NCBI GenBank assembly: GCA_009911175.1
Contig: QXWX01000025.1
Span: 1-64,000, forward strand
Source: Lachnospiraceae bacterium
GTDB lineage: Bacteria > Bacillota_A > Clostridia > Lachnospirales > Lachnospiraceae
Length of the DNA: 64,000 bases
Direction of reading: 5' to 3'
Made by a program: the position numbers and the translations under genes. The first letter of the stretch is position 1. Each line of letters starts with the position of its first letter. Of this stretch, positions 1 to 8,404 are shown piece by piece. The notes under the pieces are model-generated. The model saw nothing but the letters and a program-made list of their open reading frames with translations. It ran no database searches and had not been told where the DNA came from.

Positions 1-37
1 CCAAGTAGCTTCCCCGTGTCAGAGAGAAGCTGCTTGG
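1..37. terminator. stem-loop at window edge
   Basis: An 11-bp stem with one G-U pair (positions 1-11 with 27-37) is followed by T-rich sequence around 46-56. It could end a gene lying left of the window. There is no immediate U-tract, so the call is tentative. Confidence 0.35.
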
Positions 38-56
38 TATACTCATTTTTAATTTT

Positions 57-77
57 GGTCAGGGTCTGACCAGTAAC
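57..77. repeat. short palindrome, GGTCAG...CTGACC followed by AGTAAC
   Basis: GGTCAG (57-62) and CTGACC (66-71) form a 6-bp stem, followed by AGTAAC. The same parts (TGGTCAG stem plus CAGTAAC) occur in the palindromic repeats at 24298-24350 and 52914-52956, so this may be a truncated member of that family. Confidence 0.35.
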
Positions 78-206
78 ATCCCGTATTTATAATATTGACA
101 AACCGATTCTTTGGTTATATTCTATATCCATGAGATGGTTTTCCGATCTGAGGGGGAGGACTGTCTTCAAATCCTCATATTTTTTAGTTATTGCGAGGTG
201 AAACAA

Positions 207-383
207 ATGATGCATGTTTTTTACTGCATAAAATGCAAAAGATATCACTACACGAACAATCAGGCACGGGCCGTTTGCTGCGGCCAGCCCATGTATCATG
301 TGGATATCGAATTTACAGATTTTGTGAAAATGGATCTGGATGAGCGGAGAGAAGCTCTTAAAATTTATGCATTAGCAGACTAA
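207..383 (+). CDS. small zinc-ribbon-like protein, unknown function
   Basis: This 58-aa ORF has the ribosome binding site GAGGTG at 194-199, ahead of an ATG-ATG pair at 207/210. The longer upstream reading has no such signal. The protein begins MMHVFYCIKCKRY and carries a CxxC pair near residue 10 and a CC pair near residue 30 (AVCCGQPMY), an arrangement that could bind zinc. The C-terminal half is charged and helical. I do not recognise a named family. It stands alone on the plus strand and faces the 3' end of the sleC fragment, with strong hairpins between them. It is probably a real small gene, given the good RBS and the cysteine pattern, but no role can be assigned. Confidence 0.55.
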   Translation: MMHVFYCIKCKRYHYTNNQARAVCCGQPMYHVDIEFTDFVKMDLDERREALKIYALAD

Positions 384-452
384 CACGCCTTCCGGCTCAG
401 GACAGGATACGCTTGACAGGAGCCGGATGAAAAAACCGACTGTACGGTCGGA

Positions 453-509
453 AAAAGATCTGCGCGGCGCTTTTCGGGGGGAACCGGGGGAGCGCCGCGC
501 AGATCTTTT
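453..509. terminator. strong bidirectional hairpin
   Basis: Two perfect 19-nt arms (453-471 and 491-509) pair around a 19-nt G-rich loop. The outer ends are A4 and T4, so it can act as an intrinsic terminator in both directions, between the zinc-ribbon gene and the converging sleC 3' end. Confidence 0.7.
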
Positions 510-552
510 GCTCTATAGGAAAATGACTGCTTATGCAGCCGCGCTTCGGCGC

Positions 553-579
553 AAGTGTGCGTTAAAACGCACACTTTTT
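553..579 (+). terminator. intrinsic terminator, plus strand
   Basis: AAGTGTGCG (553-561) pairs with CGCACACTT (568-576) and runs into a T-tract. It is the second hairpin in this convergent gap. Confidence 0.6.
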
Positions 580-593
580 CATACCATCGTATA

Positions 594-622
594 CAGAAAG
601 GCTGCCAGTGGCAGGCTTTCTG
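594..622 (-). terminator. hairpin just downstream of sleC
   Basis: CAGAAAG (594-600) pairs with CTTTCTG (616-622), with a further CTGCC/GGCAG stem inside. It starts 13 nt beyond the sleC stop codon and is the probable sleC terminator. Confidence 0.5.
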
Positions 623-634
623 TATCTAACTGTT

Positions 635-1221
635 TCAGGTCAATTCGGCGATCCGGGATACCCCTACATAGATTTCCGATATTTTGTACCAGGTCCGGTA
701 ATCTACCGTGCCGGTCTGGGGAAGCCCGAACACCGACTGGAATACCCGGACGGCTTCCGAAGTCGCCGGGCCGTACATTCCATCCACCTGGATACTCGGT
801 ATGGCAGGGTATGCCCCGGCGATGACATTGATCTGTTCCTGGAGCTGCCGGACCTTATCGCCGCTGGAGCCGTTTTCCAGCACATAGCCGGGCCAGGAGG
901 AGGGAACGCCGGAGATCTCCTGCGCGGTATTGATATACATGTTATCCCCATAATAATACCGCAGGATCTCAATTGCGGAGTAGCCCTGTTCTCCCAGGGA
1001 CATAGACCCCCACTGCTGCATCCAGTTGGGGCAGGACACCCTTTGGCCATCGCAGTACTGGGTCAGGATCGGCTGCCGGACATTGGGCCGGGACAGATAA
1101 TTTGCAAAAAGCTCATCCACGATCACGGAAATCGTATTAAAGTAGTTCCGCTCCGGGATCCATTTGTGGTCAAATGCGGTAGAAGAGGTGATCGTGAAAT
1201 CGTAACCCCGGTTCCGGTACC
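635..1221 (-). CDS. sleC: interrupted spore cortex-lytic enzyme SleC, 3' part
   Basis: This is the C-terminal 194 residues of a SleC-type cortex-lytic enzyme, cut off from its start by the element at 1222-10481. It reads YRNRGYDFTITSS onward to a TGA at 635-637. It holds the second half of the SpoIID-like catalytic region and a C-terminal peptidoglycan-binding domain (about residues 352-420 of the rejoined protein, with DGMYGPAT and AVRVFQ motifs). Eleven codons before the Tyr (a GTG-initiated MLPVESSVVSG) belong to the element, not to SleC, so an independent start there would make a meaningless N-terminus. In the SleC family the enzyme is stored in the spore as a zymogen, is activated by Csp proteases, and degrades cortex at germination. 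As it stands, this fragment should not be functional. Joined to 10478-11187 it completes a 430-residue protein. Confidence 0.88.
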
Positions 1222-1240
1222 CCGAAACCACCGATGATTC
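1218..1240. other. left attachment site (core TACC plus arm)
   Basis: The shared core TACC is at 1218-1221. The element-side arm TGATTC is at 1235-1240, 13 bases inside the core. The right end mirrors this exactly, so the two arms form an inverted repeat when the element is circular. Confidence 0.7.
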
Positions 1241-1276
1241 TACAGGGAGCACTCTGTGGAGTGCTGTTTTCGGCAG

Positions 1277-1543
1277 CTACCGTGTTCCCTCAGAGGCTTC
1301 CGCGCCGTCGATCAGATAATCGTATGACACATGGAAGATCTCCTTTAATGCCTTCAATTCCAGATCAGTTACATACCGTTTATTTGTTTCAATTCTTGTG
1401 ATCACATTTTTATCCATATCATATCCGGCAAGCTGAAGCCGGTAGGCCAAGTCACGCTGAGAATAATTGCTTTTCTTACGAAGCTCGATCAGATGTTTGC
1501 CGACAAGATTTTTCTCCCCTGTCTGTGTTCTTGGTTTTGGCAT
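1277..1543 (-). CDS. XRE-family helix-turn-helix regulator
   Basis: This is an 88-aa protein starting MPKPRTQTGEKN. The start is fixed by AAGGAGG at 1551-1557, 7 nt before the ATG at 1543; an upstream in-frame Met lacks a ribosome binding site. Residues from about 15 to 70 form a Cro/CI-type HTH (LIELRKKSNYSQRDLAYRLQ, then the recognition-helix stretch NVITRIETNKRYVTDLELKALKEIF). It lies just inside the left end of the element, transcribed toward the sleC 3' fragment and divergently from the GH51 gene. It may control element genes or recombinase activity. That is inference from position; nothing in its sequence shows a target. Confidence 0.8.
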   Translation of the reverse strand: MPKPRTQTGEKNLVGKHLIELRKKSNYSQRDLAYRLQLAGYDMDKNVITRIETNKRYVTDLELKALKEIFHVSYDYLIDGAEASEGTR

Positions 1544-1795
1544 AATAAATCCTCCTTTTTCTTGTCTCACTTTCAGCACCTTGCAATGATTTTACTAACG
1601 TTCATGTATGCGAAAGGTTGTAAAAATGAGACGGTCTGATATTTTTAAGAGTACAAAATACCATAGAAAAATCCCTGCCAAAAGCGATGGGAAAATGCCG
1701 CAACATAAACGTAACATAAACCGTCCGGAAAGTGATTTCAAAGTTTTCGTTTACATGCAGTCAGGGTATGGACCGGAAAGAAGTTTGTAAAATTC

Positions 1796-1824
1796 TTGAA
1801 AAAAGGGGCGCTTTTTCCTATAAT
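1796..1824 (+). promoter_or_regulatory. sigma-A promoter for the GH51 gene
   Basis: TTGAAA (1796-1801) is separated by 17 bases from TATAAT (1819-1824). The predicted leader is very short: the AGGAGG ribosome binding site at 1832-1837 begins almost at the expected transcript start. The rest of the 1544-1795 gap is A/T-rich and shows no other gene. Confidence 0.75.
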
Positions 1825-1846
1825 AAAGCTACAGGAGGATACGAGC

Positions 1847-3361
1847 ATGAGAGAAACAAAGATGACGATCGACAAGGCATACAAGGTTTCACCGGTGGAT
1901 CCTAGAATTTTCGGCTCTTTTATCGAGCATTTGGGCAGAGCCGTATACGGCGGGATCTATCAGCCCGGGCACGTGAGCGCAGACGGGGATGGGTTTCGGC
2001 AGGACGTACTGGAACTGGTGAGGGAACTGCGCGTACCAGTGGTGCGCTATCCGGGAGGCAACTATGTGTCTAATTTTTTCTGGGAGGACAGCGTCGGGCC
2101 GGCCCAGGAACGCAAGCCCAGGCTGGATCTGGCCTGGAGGAGCCTGGAGCCGAATACCTTCGGGCTGGGAGAATTTGTGAAATGGGCCGGCAAGGCCGGT
2201 TCGGATGTGATGATGGCGGTAAACCTGGGGACCAGGGGGACAAAGGATGCCTGCAATCTGCTGGAATACTGCAATCACCCTTCCGGGACAAAATACAGCG
2301 ACCTCCGGAGAAAACACGGCGCGGAAGATCCCTATCACATCAAGCTGTGGTGCCTGGGAAATGAGATGGACGGAGAGTGGCAGCTGGGCCACAAGAATAT
2401 GCAGGAATACGGAAGGCTCTCGGAGGAAACGGCCAAAGCCATGAAGCTGATGGATCCTTCCATTGAGCTGGTTTCCTGCGGCAGCTCCTTTATGGGAATG
2501 CCGACATTTCCGCAGTGGGAGGCCACCACGCTGGAATGTAATTATGATTATGTGGATTATATTTCCCTTCACCAGTATTATGGAAATGAAGCTCAGGACA
2601 GCGCCGATTTTCTGGCTCTTTCGGATGATATGGAGAAATTCATCCATACGGTGGTGTCGGTCTGCGATTTTGTGAAGGCAAAAAAACGCGGCAGCAGGAA
2701 GATCAATCTCAGCTTTGACGAGTGGAACGTGTGGTATCATTCGAAAGACGAAGAAATGGACATCACACAGAATCATCCCTGGCAGATTGGTCCCCGTCTC
2801 CTGGAGGATCATTATAACTTTGAAGACGCGCTGGTGGTGGGGCTGATGCTGATCACGCTGCTCAAACATGCGGACAGGGTAAAGATCGCGTGTCTGGCGC
2901 AGCTTGTCAATGTCATCGCGCCGATCATGACCGACGCGCAGGGCGGTGCATGGAAGCAGACGATTTTTTATCCTTTCCTGCATGCTTCCGCCTATGGCAG
3001 GGGAACGGTCATTGAGACGATCATTGACACCCCTCTTCATCAGACCAGCGGACACGGGGCAGTGACCGATGTAGTCAGCGTGGCGGTGTATCAGGAGGAA
3101 AAAGAGGAGCTTACAGTTTTTGCGGTGAACAGGAATCTGGAAGAGGACCAGCACATGAGTATAGACCTGAGAAGCTTTGAGGGATATGGGATTTTGGAAA
3201 AGCTGGAGCTGGTTTCGGAGGATCTGAAGGCGGAGAACTCCCTGTTTGAAGAAAAGGTGGCTCCTATCCGGGATACAAATGTCAGGATGGACGGACAGAG
3301 AGCGGAGACGGTGCTGAAAAAGGCATCCTGGAATGTGATCCGGTTCGGAAAGTCAGAATAG
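1847..3361 (+). CDS. GH51 alpha-L-arabinofuranosidase
   Basis: This 504-aa intracellular retaining glycosidase removes terminal alpha-L-arabinofuranosyl groups from arabino-oligosaccharides. The ATG at 1847 follows AGGAGG at 1832-1837. GH51 hallmarks are visible: VRYPGGNYVSNFFWEDSVGP near residue 66, the acid/base Glu173 in WCLGNEMDG, and the nucleophile Glu292 in LSFDEWNVWY. Length and spacing match bacterial GH51 enzymes such as Geobacillus AbfA. A small beta-sandwich domain follows the (beta/alpha)8 barrel, and there is no signal peptide. It is the first cargo gene of the sleC element and has its own promoter and a downstream hairpin, so it is transcribed independently. No arabinan transporter or other arabinose gene lies beside it, so it looks like a stand-alone metabolic passenger. 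Confidence 0.93.
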   Translation: MRETKMTIDKAYKVSPVDPRIFGSFIEHLGRAVYGGIYQPGHVSADGDGFRQDVLELVRELRVPVVRYPGGNYVSNFFWEDSVGPAQERKPRLDLAWRSLEPNTFGLGEFVKWAGKAGSDVMMAVNLGTRGTKDACNLLEYCNHPSGTKYSDLRRKHGAEDPYHIKLWCLGNEMDGEWQLGHKNMQEYGRLSEETAKAMKLMDPSIELVSCGSSFMGMPTFPQWEATTLECNYDYVDYISLHQYYGNEAQDSADFLALSDDMEKFIHTVVSVCDFVKAKKRGSRKINLSFDEWNVWYHSKDEEMDITQNHPWQIGPRLLEDHYNFEDALVVGLMLITLLKHADRVKIACLAQLVNVIAPIMTDAQGGAWKQTIFYPFLHASAYGRGTVIETIIDTPLHQTSGHGAVTDVVSVAVYQEEKEELTVFAVNRNLEEDQHMSIDLRSFEGYGILEKLELVSEDLKAENSLFEEKVAPIRDTNVRMDGQRAETVLKKASWNVIRFGKSE

Positions 3362-3376
3362 AATACGAAAGAAAGG

Positions 3377-3406
3377 GCGCGGCCGGAACATGGCTGCGTC
3401 TTTTTT
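3377..3406 (+). terminator. terminator after the GH51 gene
   Basis: An 8-bp stem (3377-3384 with 3392-3399, two G-U pairs) runs directly into T6 at 3401-3406. The following 150 bases up to the marR promoter are A-rich and show no gene. Confidence 0.6.
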
Positions 3407-3557
3407 GATGAAAGCGCGCGGAAAAAAGCAGCATCTCAGAGCGATTCGTAAGAGACGCGGAAGCCGGCAGGAAATATAAAAACACAGCGCATAATTCGAT
3501 ATCAAACTAAATTATAGATAAAAAGTATAAAAAAATCATGAAATAAAGAGTCCTGTA

Positions 3558-3604
3558 TTGACAAATATTGTGAATAAACATAAAATAACCGTTAGACGTC
3601 TAAC
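3558..3604 (+). promoter_or_regulatory. marR-ABC promoter with palindromic operator
   Basis: TTGACA (3558-3563), 17 bases, TAAAAT (3581-3586). Just downstream, over the expected start point, is the perfect 14-bp palindrome GTTAGACGTCTAAC (3591-3604). A palindrome here is the usual place for autorepression by the MarR protein encoded next. Confidence 0.8.
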
Positions 3605-3627
3605 TAAATGAGAGGAGGAGAGACAGG

Positions 3628-4092
3628 ATGGATATGAATGTGGATCATATGCAGACTCTGGGAGTGCTGGCCCAGGTGACACACCTGAGCAGCTGCCACG
3701 CAAAGGAGATGTTCGGAAAGTATGATTTAAAGCCGGGCCATGCGGGAATATTATTTGTATTGAATCAGGAAGGGGAGCTGTCCCAGAGAGAGCTTGCCAA
3801 AAAGATGAACCTGACGCCCCCCACCATCACCTCAGTCATCCAGAAGATGGAAAAGCTGGAGTATATCCGGCGCAAGCCGGACGAAAAGGATCAGCGGGTC
3901 CTGCGGCTTTGCGTTACGGAGAAGGGGAAGGCTTTTATTGATGACATCTGCAGGGTAGGGAAACAGATTGAGGAAATGGTGTTCCGGGGAATGAGTATGG
4001 AGGAGACTCTGCTGCTGAAGCGCCTGCTCGTACAGGTCCGGGATAACCTGATGGAAGGTCAGGATCCTTCCGCCTTGCGGCCGCCGATGTGA
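3628..4092 (+). CDS. MarR-family transcriptional regulator
   Basis: This 154-aa winged-helix regulator has its ATG after GAGGAGG. The HTH and wing are clear: QRELAKKMNLTPPTITSVIQKMEKLEYIRRKPDEKDQRVLRLCVTEKGKA (about residues 55-105), with the DxRxx-type wing (DEKDQR). It probably represses its own operon through the palindrome at 3591-3604 until a ligand, likely a toxic small molecule, is bound. The two ABC exporter genes follow 37 bp downstream in the same direction. MarR-linked pairs of this type commonly act in drug or host-compound efflux; the substrate cannot be read from the sequence. Confidence 0.9.
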   Translation: MDMNVDHMQTLGVLAQVTHLSSCHAKEMFGKYDLKPGHAGILFVLNQEGELSQRELAKKMNLTPPTITSVIQKMEKLEYIRRKPDEKDQRVLRLCVTEKGKAFIDDICRVGKQIEEMVFRGMSMEETLLLKRLLVQVRDNLMEGQDPSALRPPM

Positions 4093-4129
4093 TGGCGCGA
4101 AGTGACCAACTTGTGAAAGGAGACGAACG

Positions 4130-6391
4130 ATGCGAAAATTATTTCAATATATGGGGATGTACTGGAAAACGGTGCTCCTTGTGTTCCTGATCCTGATCGT
4201 GCAGGCATATTGTGATCTGTCCCTGCCGGCCTACACCTCGGACATTGTCAACGTGGGCATCCAGCAGGGCGGGATCAGTGAGCCGGTTCCGAAAGCTGTT
4301 TCCCGGGAAGGGATGGAACAGATCCTGATCTTCCTTCCGGATCCGGAGGACCAGGAGAAGGTATGGGATGCCTATGAGGAGGATTCCCATGTCTATGACA
4401 AAGCGGCATTTGTCTTAAAGGACAGCATGCAGAAAGAGGCAGAAGAGGGCGGTGAAGCCTATGACGAGCTCTCGGAGATCCTGAGCCTGCCTATGATGCT
4501 CATTCAGGGTTTTTCCTCCGGAAGCGATACCACGGAGCAGATCCAGGCACAGCTTATGGCAGGAATCCCTGCGGAAATGGTGCCGGAGGACGGGGATTTA
4601 TTCGATATCCTTGGAATGCTCCCTCCAGAGCAGGTGGAGCAGATGCTGGAAGAGATCCGAAGCCAGACGGCGGATATGCCGGAAACGATCCTGGAGCAGG
4701 CGGCCATCTCTTATGTGAAAACAGCCTATCAGGAGCTGGGAATGGATCTGGATCGACTGCAGCTCGGATATCTCACAAGGACCGGAGCGAAGATGATCGG
4801 GCTCGCCTTTCTGGGCATGCTCTCCAGCGTCATGGTAGGACTTCTGGCCTCCAGAGTAGGAGCGGCTTCCGGGCGGGATCTGCGGGGAAAAGTATTCCGT
4901 AAGGTGGTGGGCTTTTCTAACAATGAATTTGACCAGTTTTCCACGGCCTCTCTCATCACCCGGAGCACCAACGACATCCAGCAGATCCAGATGCTCATGG
5001 TCATGCTGCTGCGCATGGTACTGTATGCGCCGATCCTGGCGGCAGGGGGGATCTACCAGGTATTCCGGACCAATGTGTCCATGTCCTGGATCATTGGGCT
5101 GGCAGTCCTCCTGATCGGGCTTGTGATCCTGCTGCTCTTTACGGTAGCCATGCCCAAGTTTAAGATCATGCAGAAGCTGGTAGACCGGCTGAATCTGGTG
5201 ACAAGGGAGATCCTGACCGGGCTTTCCGTGATCCGGGCATTCAGCACGGAAAAGCATGAGGAAAAACGGTTTGACACGGCGAATCTGGATCTGACCAGGA
5301 CGAACCTGTTTGTCAATCGGGCCATGACCTTTATGATGCCTTTGATGATGATCATTATGAACGGTGTCTCAGTCCTGATCATCTGGACCGGGGCACACGG
5401 AATCAACGAGGGGCAGATGCAGGTCGGGGATATGATGGCATTTATCCAGTACACCATGCAGATCATCATGAGCTTCCTGATGCTGTGCATGATCTCCATA
5501 ATGCTGCCCAGAGCGGCTGTGGCGGCGGAGCGTGTGGATGAAGTGCTGACCAGCGAGACGTTGATCCACGATCCGAAGGAACCTGAGCGGCTTCCGGAAA
5601 AAACAGAAGGAGTGCTGCGCTTTGACCGCGTATCCTTCCGGTATCCGGGGGCCGATGAGGATGTGCTCCACGATATCACATTTACGGCAAAGCCGGGCGA
5701 GACGACAGCCATCATCGGAAGCACCGGAAGCGGAAAATCCACCCTGGTTAATCTAATCCCCCGTTTTTACGATGTGACAGAGGGCTCCATCACCCTGGAC
5801 GGCATCGATATCCGGGAGATTCGCCAGCATGATCTGCGGGAAAAGCTGGGCTATGTGCCTCAGAAGGGAGTGCTGTTCTCCGGGACCATCGGCTCCAACA
5901 TCCTGTTCGGGAATCAAAAAGGGTCCGACGGGGAAATGCAGGAGGCTGCGGAGATCGCTCAGGCCATGGAATTTATCGAAACGAAGCCGGACCGGTTTGA
6001 AAGTTCCATCTCCCAGGGCGGGGCAAATGTTTCCGGCGGGCAGAAGCAGCGCCTGTCCATCGCGAGAGCGGTGGCAAAGCATCCGGATGTATTCATTTTT
6101 GACGACAGCTTTTCCGCGCTGGACTATAAGACCGATGTGACACTGCGGAAGGCTCTGAAGGAAAAGACAGAAAACAGTACGGTCCTGATCGTGGCGCAGC
6201 GGATCAGCACCATTCTCCATGCGGAGCAGATCATTGTACTGGACGATGGAGAAGTGGCGGGGATCGGCACCCACAGGGAGCTTTTGAGGGACTGTGAAGT
6301 ATACCGGCAGATTGCGGAATCCCAATTGTCGGAACAGGAGCTTGCCGAAACAGGAATCAATTCCGGAAAGGAGGAACTGACCCATGAGTAG
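4130..6391 (+). CDS. ABC exporter half-transporter A (degenerate catalytic site)
   Basis: This 753-aa membrane-plus-ATPase protein is one half of a heterodimeric type IV ABC exporter. TM1 (about residues 12-32) is followed by an unusually long outside loop (about 35-215) before TM2, then the remaining TM helices to about 470. In the nucleotide-binding domain the Walker A is IIGSTGSGKST (about 528), the signature is VSGGQKQR (about 633), and the Walker B is VFIFDDSFSALD (about 653). Asp replaces the usual catalytic Glu after the Walker B Asp. That is typical of the subunit bearing the degenerate site in heterodimers such as BmrC/BmrD or LmrC/LmrD. It overlaps the next gene by 8 bp, which suggests coupled translation and assembly. 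Confidence 0.92.
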   Translation: MRKLFQYMGMYWKTVLLVFLILIVQAYCDLSLPAYTSDIVNVGIQQGGISEPVPKAVSREGMEQILIFLPDPEDQEKVWDAYEEDSHVYDKAAFVLKDSMQKEAEEGGEAYDELSEILSLPMMLIQGFSSGSDTTEQIQAQLMAGIPAEMVPEDGDLFDILGMLPPEQVEQMLEEIRSQTADMPETILEQAAISYVKTAYQELGMDLDRLQLGYLTRTGAKMIGLAFLGMLSSVMVGLLASRVGAASGRDLRGKVFRKVVGFSNNEFDQFSTASLITRSTNDIQQIQMLMVMLLRMVLYAPILAAGGIYQVFRTNVSMSWIIGLAVLLIGLVILLLFTVAMPKFKIMQKLVDRLNLVTREILTGLSVIRAFSTEKHEEKRFDTANLDLTRTNLFVNRAMTFMMPLMMIIMNGVSVLIIWTGAHGINEGQMQVGDMMAFIQYTMQIIMSFLMLCMISIMLPRAAVAAERVDEVLTSETLIHDPKEPERLPEKTEGVLRFDRVSFRYPGADEDVLHDITFTAKPGETTAIIGSTGSGKSTLVNLIPRFYDVTEGSITLDGIDIREIRQHDLREKLGYVPQKGVLFSGTIGSNILFGNQKGSDGEMQEAAEIAQAMEFIETKPDRFESSISQGGANVSGGQKQRLSIARAVAKHPDVFIFDDSFSALDYKTDVTLRKALKEKTENSTVLIVAQRISTILHAEQIIVLDDGEVAGIGTHRELLRDCEVYRQIAESQLSEQELAETGINSGKEELTHE

Positions 6392-8222
6392 AGAGCAGAG
6401 AAGAGGGCCTGTGGGCCGGGGGCACGGCCATGGGATGAGGCCGGGAGAAAAAGCGAAGGATTTTAAGGGCACCATCAAAAAGCTGGTCCGCTACATGAGC
6501 ATCTACAAAATTCAGATGCTGTTTGTACTGATCTTTGCGGTGGGCGGCACGATCTTCAATATCCTGGGGCCGAAGATCCTGGGGAAGGCGACGACAGAGA
6601 TTTTCAACGGCCTGGTCAGCAGGGTATCCGGAACCGGCGGCATGGATTTTGAAAAGATTGGACGGATCCTGCTGCTGACGCTGGGACTCTATGGGGTGAG
6701 CGCGCTATTTTCCTTTATCCAGGGATATATCATGACCGGGATCTCCCAGAAGACGACCTACCGCTTCCGAAAGGCGATCTCGGAGAAGATCAACCGGATG
6801 CCTATGAGTTACTTTGACAAAATGACCTATGGGGAGGTCCTTTCTCGGGTCACGAACGACGTGGATACGCTGGGGCAGAGCCTGAATCAGAGCGCCACAC
6901 AGATGATCACCTCCGTGACCCAGATGGTGGGCGTGCTGATCATGATGCTTTCCATCAGTCCGCTGATGACACTGGTCGCGCTTCTGATGCTGCCGGTTTC
7001 CGTTGCCATGATCTCCCTTATCATGGCCAAATCCCAGAAATATTTCCGGGGACAGCAGGAGTTTCTGGGAAATGTAAACGGCCAGGTGGAGGAGGTCTAT
7101 TCGGGCCACAATATCATCAAGGCGTTTAACAAGGAAGAGGAGACAATAGAAACCTTTGAAAAGACGAACCAGCAGCTGTATGATTCTGCGTGGAAATCTC
7201 AGTTCTTGTCCGGCATGATGATGCCCATCATGCAGTTTGTGGGCAATCTGGGCTATGTGGGAGTGGCCATCCTGGGCGGCTATCTGGCCATCAAGCAGGC
7301 CATTGAGGTGGGGGATATCCAGTCCTTTACCCAGTATGTGCGGAACTTCACCCAGCCCATCCAGCAGGTGGCACAGGTGGCGAACATGCTGCAGTCCACC
7401 GCGGCGGCTTCGGAGCGTGTCTTTGCGTTTCTGGAGGAAGAGGAGGAGGACCAGACCGTGCCGGATCCGGTATCCGTGGACGGCCTTCTGGGAAATGTAG
7501 AATTTTCCCATGTGCATTTCGGCTATGATCCGGAGAAAACCATCATCCATGATTTTTCCGCAAAGGTCACGGAAGGGCAGAAGATTGCCATCGTAGGTCC
7601 CACCGGAGCCGGAAAGACCACCATGATCAAGCTCCTGATGCGGTTCTATGACGTGAACAGCGGGGCCATCCTGATTGACGGCCACAATGTCCGGGACTTT
7701 AACCGCAGCGAGCTCCGCATGATGTTCGGTATGGTACTGCAGGATACCTGGCTGTTCCACGGCAGCATCCGGGACAATATCCGGTATGGGAAGCTGAATG
7801 CCACCGACGAGGAAGTGGTCGCGGCGGCGAAGGCAGCCAGAGTGCACCGGTTTGTACAGACTCTGCCGGGCGGGTATGATATGGAATTGAATGAGGAAGC
7901 CAGCAATGTGTCCCAGGGACAGAAGCAGCTCCTGACCATTGCCAGGGCCATTCTGGCAGATCCGAAGATCCTGATCCTGGATGAGGCCACCAGCTCCGTG
8001 GATACCCGGACGGAGATACAGATTCAGAAGGCTATGGACACCCTGATGAGGGGAAGGACCAGCTTTGTGATCGCCCATCGGCTCTCCACCATCCGGGACG
8101 CGGACCTGATCCTGGTCATGAAGGACGGAGATATCGTGGAACAGGGAAATCACGAGGAATTGATCGCAAAGGGCGGATTCTATGCGGAATTGTATAATTC
8201 CCAGTTTGAGAAGACGGCATAA
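6384..8222 (+). CDS. ABC exporter half-transporter B (canonical site)
   Basis: This 612-aa protein is the partner of the preceding subunit. A glycine/histidine/arginine-rich N-terminus of about 25 residues leads into six TM helices, then an ATPase domain with Walker A IVGPTGAGKTT (about 402), signature VSQGQKQLL (about 508) and Walker B ILILDEATSSVD (about 528) with the catalytic Glu intact. One degenerate and one canonical subunit together indicate a heterodimeric exporter of the multidrug type. The ATG overlaps the end of the upstream gene. The 180-bp gap after it holds an AGCCAGCT/AGCTGGCT inverted repeat but no clear U-tract terminator. Confidence 0.92.
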   Translation: MSREQRRGPVGRGHGHGMRPGEKAKDFKGTIKKLVRYMSIYKIQMLFVLIFAVGGTIFNILGPKILGKATTEIFNGLVSRVSGTGGMDFEKIGRILLLTLGLYGVSALFSFIQGYIMTGISQKTTYRFRKAISEKINRMPMSYFDKMTYGEVLSRVTNDVDTLGQSLNQSATQMITSVTQMVGVLIMMLSISPLMTLVALLMLPVSVAMISLIMAKSQKYFRGQQEFLGNVNGQVEEVYSGHNIIKAFNKEEETIETFEKTNQQLYDSAWKSQFLSGMMMPIMQFVGNLGYVGVAILGGYLAIKQAIEVGDIQSFTQYVRNFTQPIQQVAQVANMLQSTAAASERVFAFLEEEEEDQTVPDPVSVDGLLGNVEFSHVHFGYDPEKTIIHDFSAKVTEGQKIAIVGPTGAGKTTMIKLLMRFYDVNSGAILIDGHNVRDFNRSELRMMFGMVLQDTWLFHGSIRDNIRYGKLNATDEEVVAAAKAARVHRFVQTLPGGYDMELNEEASNVSQGQKQLLTIARAILADPKILILDEATSSVDTRTEIQIQKAMDTLMRGRTSFVIAHRLSTIRDADLILVMKDGDIVEQGNHEELIAKGGFYAELYNSQFEKTA

Positions 8223-8404
8223 GGATCGGGCCGACAGAGGGCAGAGCAGCCAGCTCCGGCATCCGTAAGAAAAAAGGAAGCGCAAATGTAAAACACATTG
8301 ATTCAGGCAGCTGGCTTTGCAGAAGGAGGAATAGAATCTGGCTTTGGGAAATAGTTATAGTAGAAAAGCTCTGTCAGAGATATGCGGGAGATTCAGGAGA
8401 AGTT

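Noticed and set aside
608..1237. Long plus-strand open frame opposite the sleC 3' fragment
   Set aside because: It is the complement of clear SleC protein sequence, has no family resemblance and no ribosome binding site.
635..1252. The sleC 3' fragment as an independent gene from the GTG at 1252
   Set aside because: The first 11 codons are element DNA, no ribosome site precedes the GTG, and the remainder begins in the middle of the catalytic domain.
1608..1790. 60-codon open frame before the GH51 gene
   Set aside because: It has no ribosome binding site and overlaps the promoter region; the product is Lys/Arg-rich without pattern.
1889..3154. 421-codon minus-strand frame inside the GH51 gene
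   Set aside because: It is antisense to a strongly recognisable enzyme and is explained by the high third-position GC of that gene.
6705..8285. 526-codon minus-strand frame inside the second ABC exporter gene
   Set aside because: It is antisense to all ABC motifs, its translation is low-complexity His/Leu-rich and it lacks a start signal.
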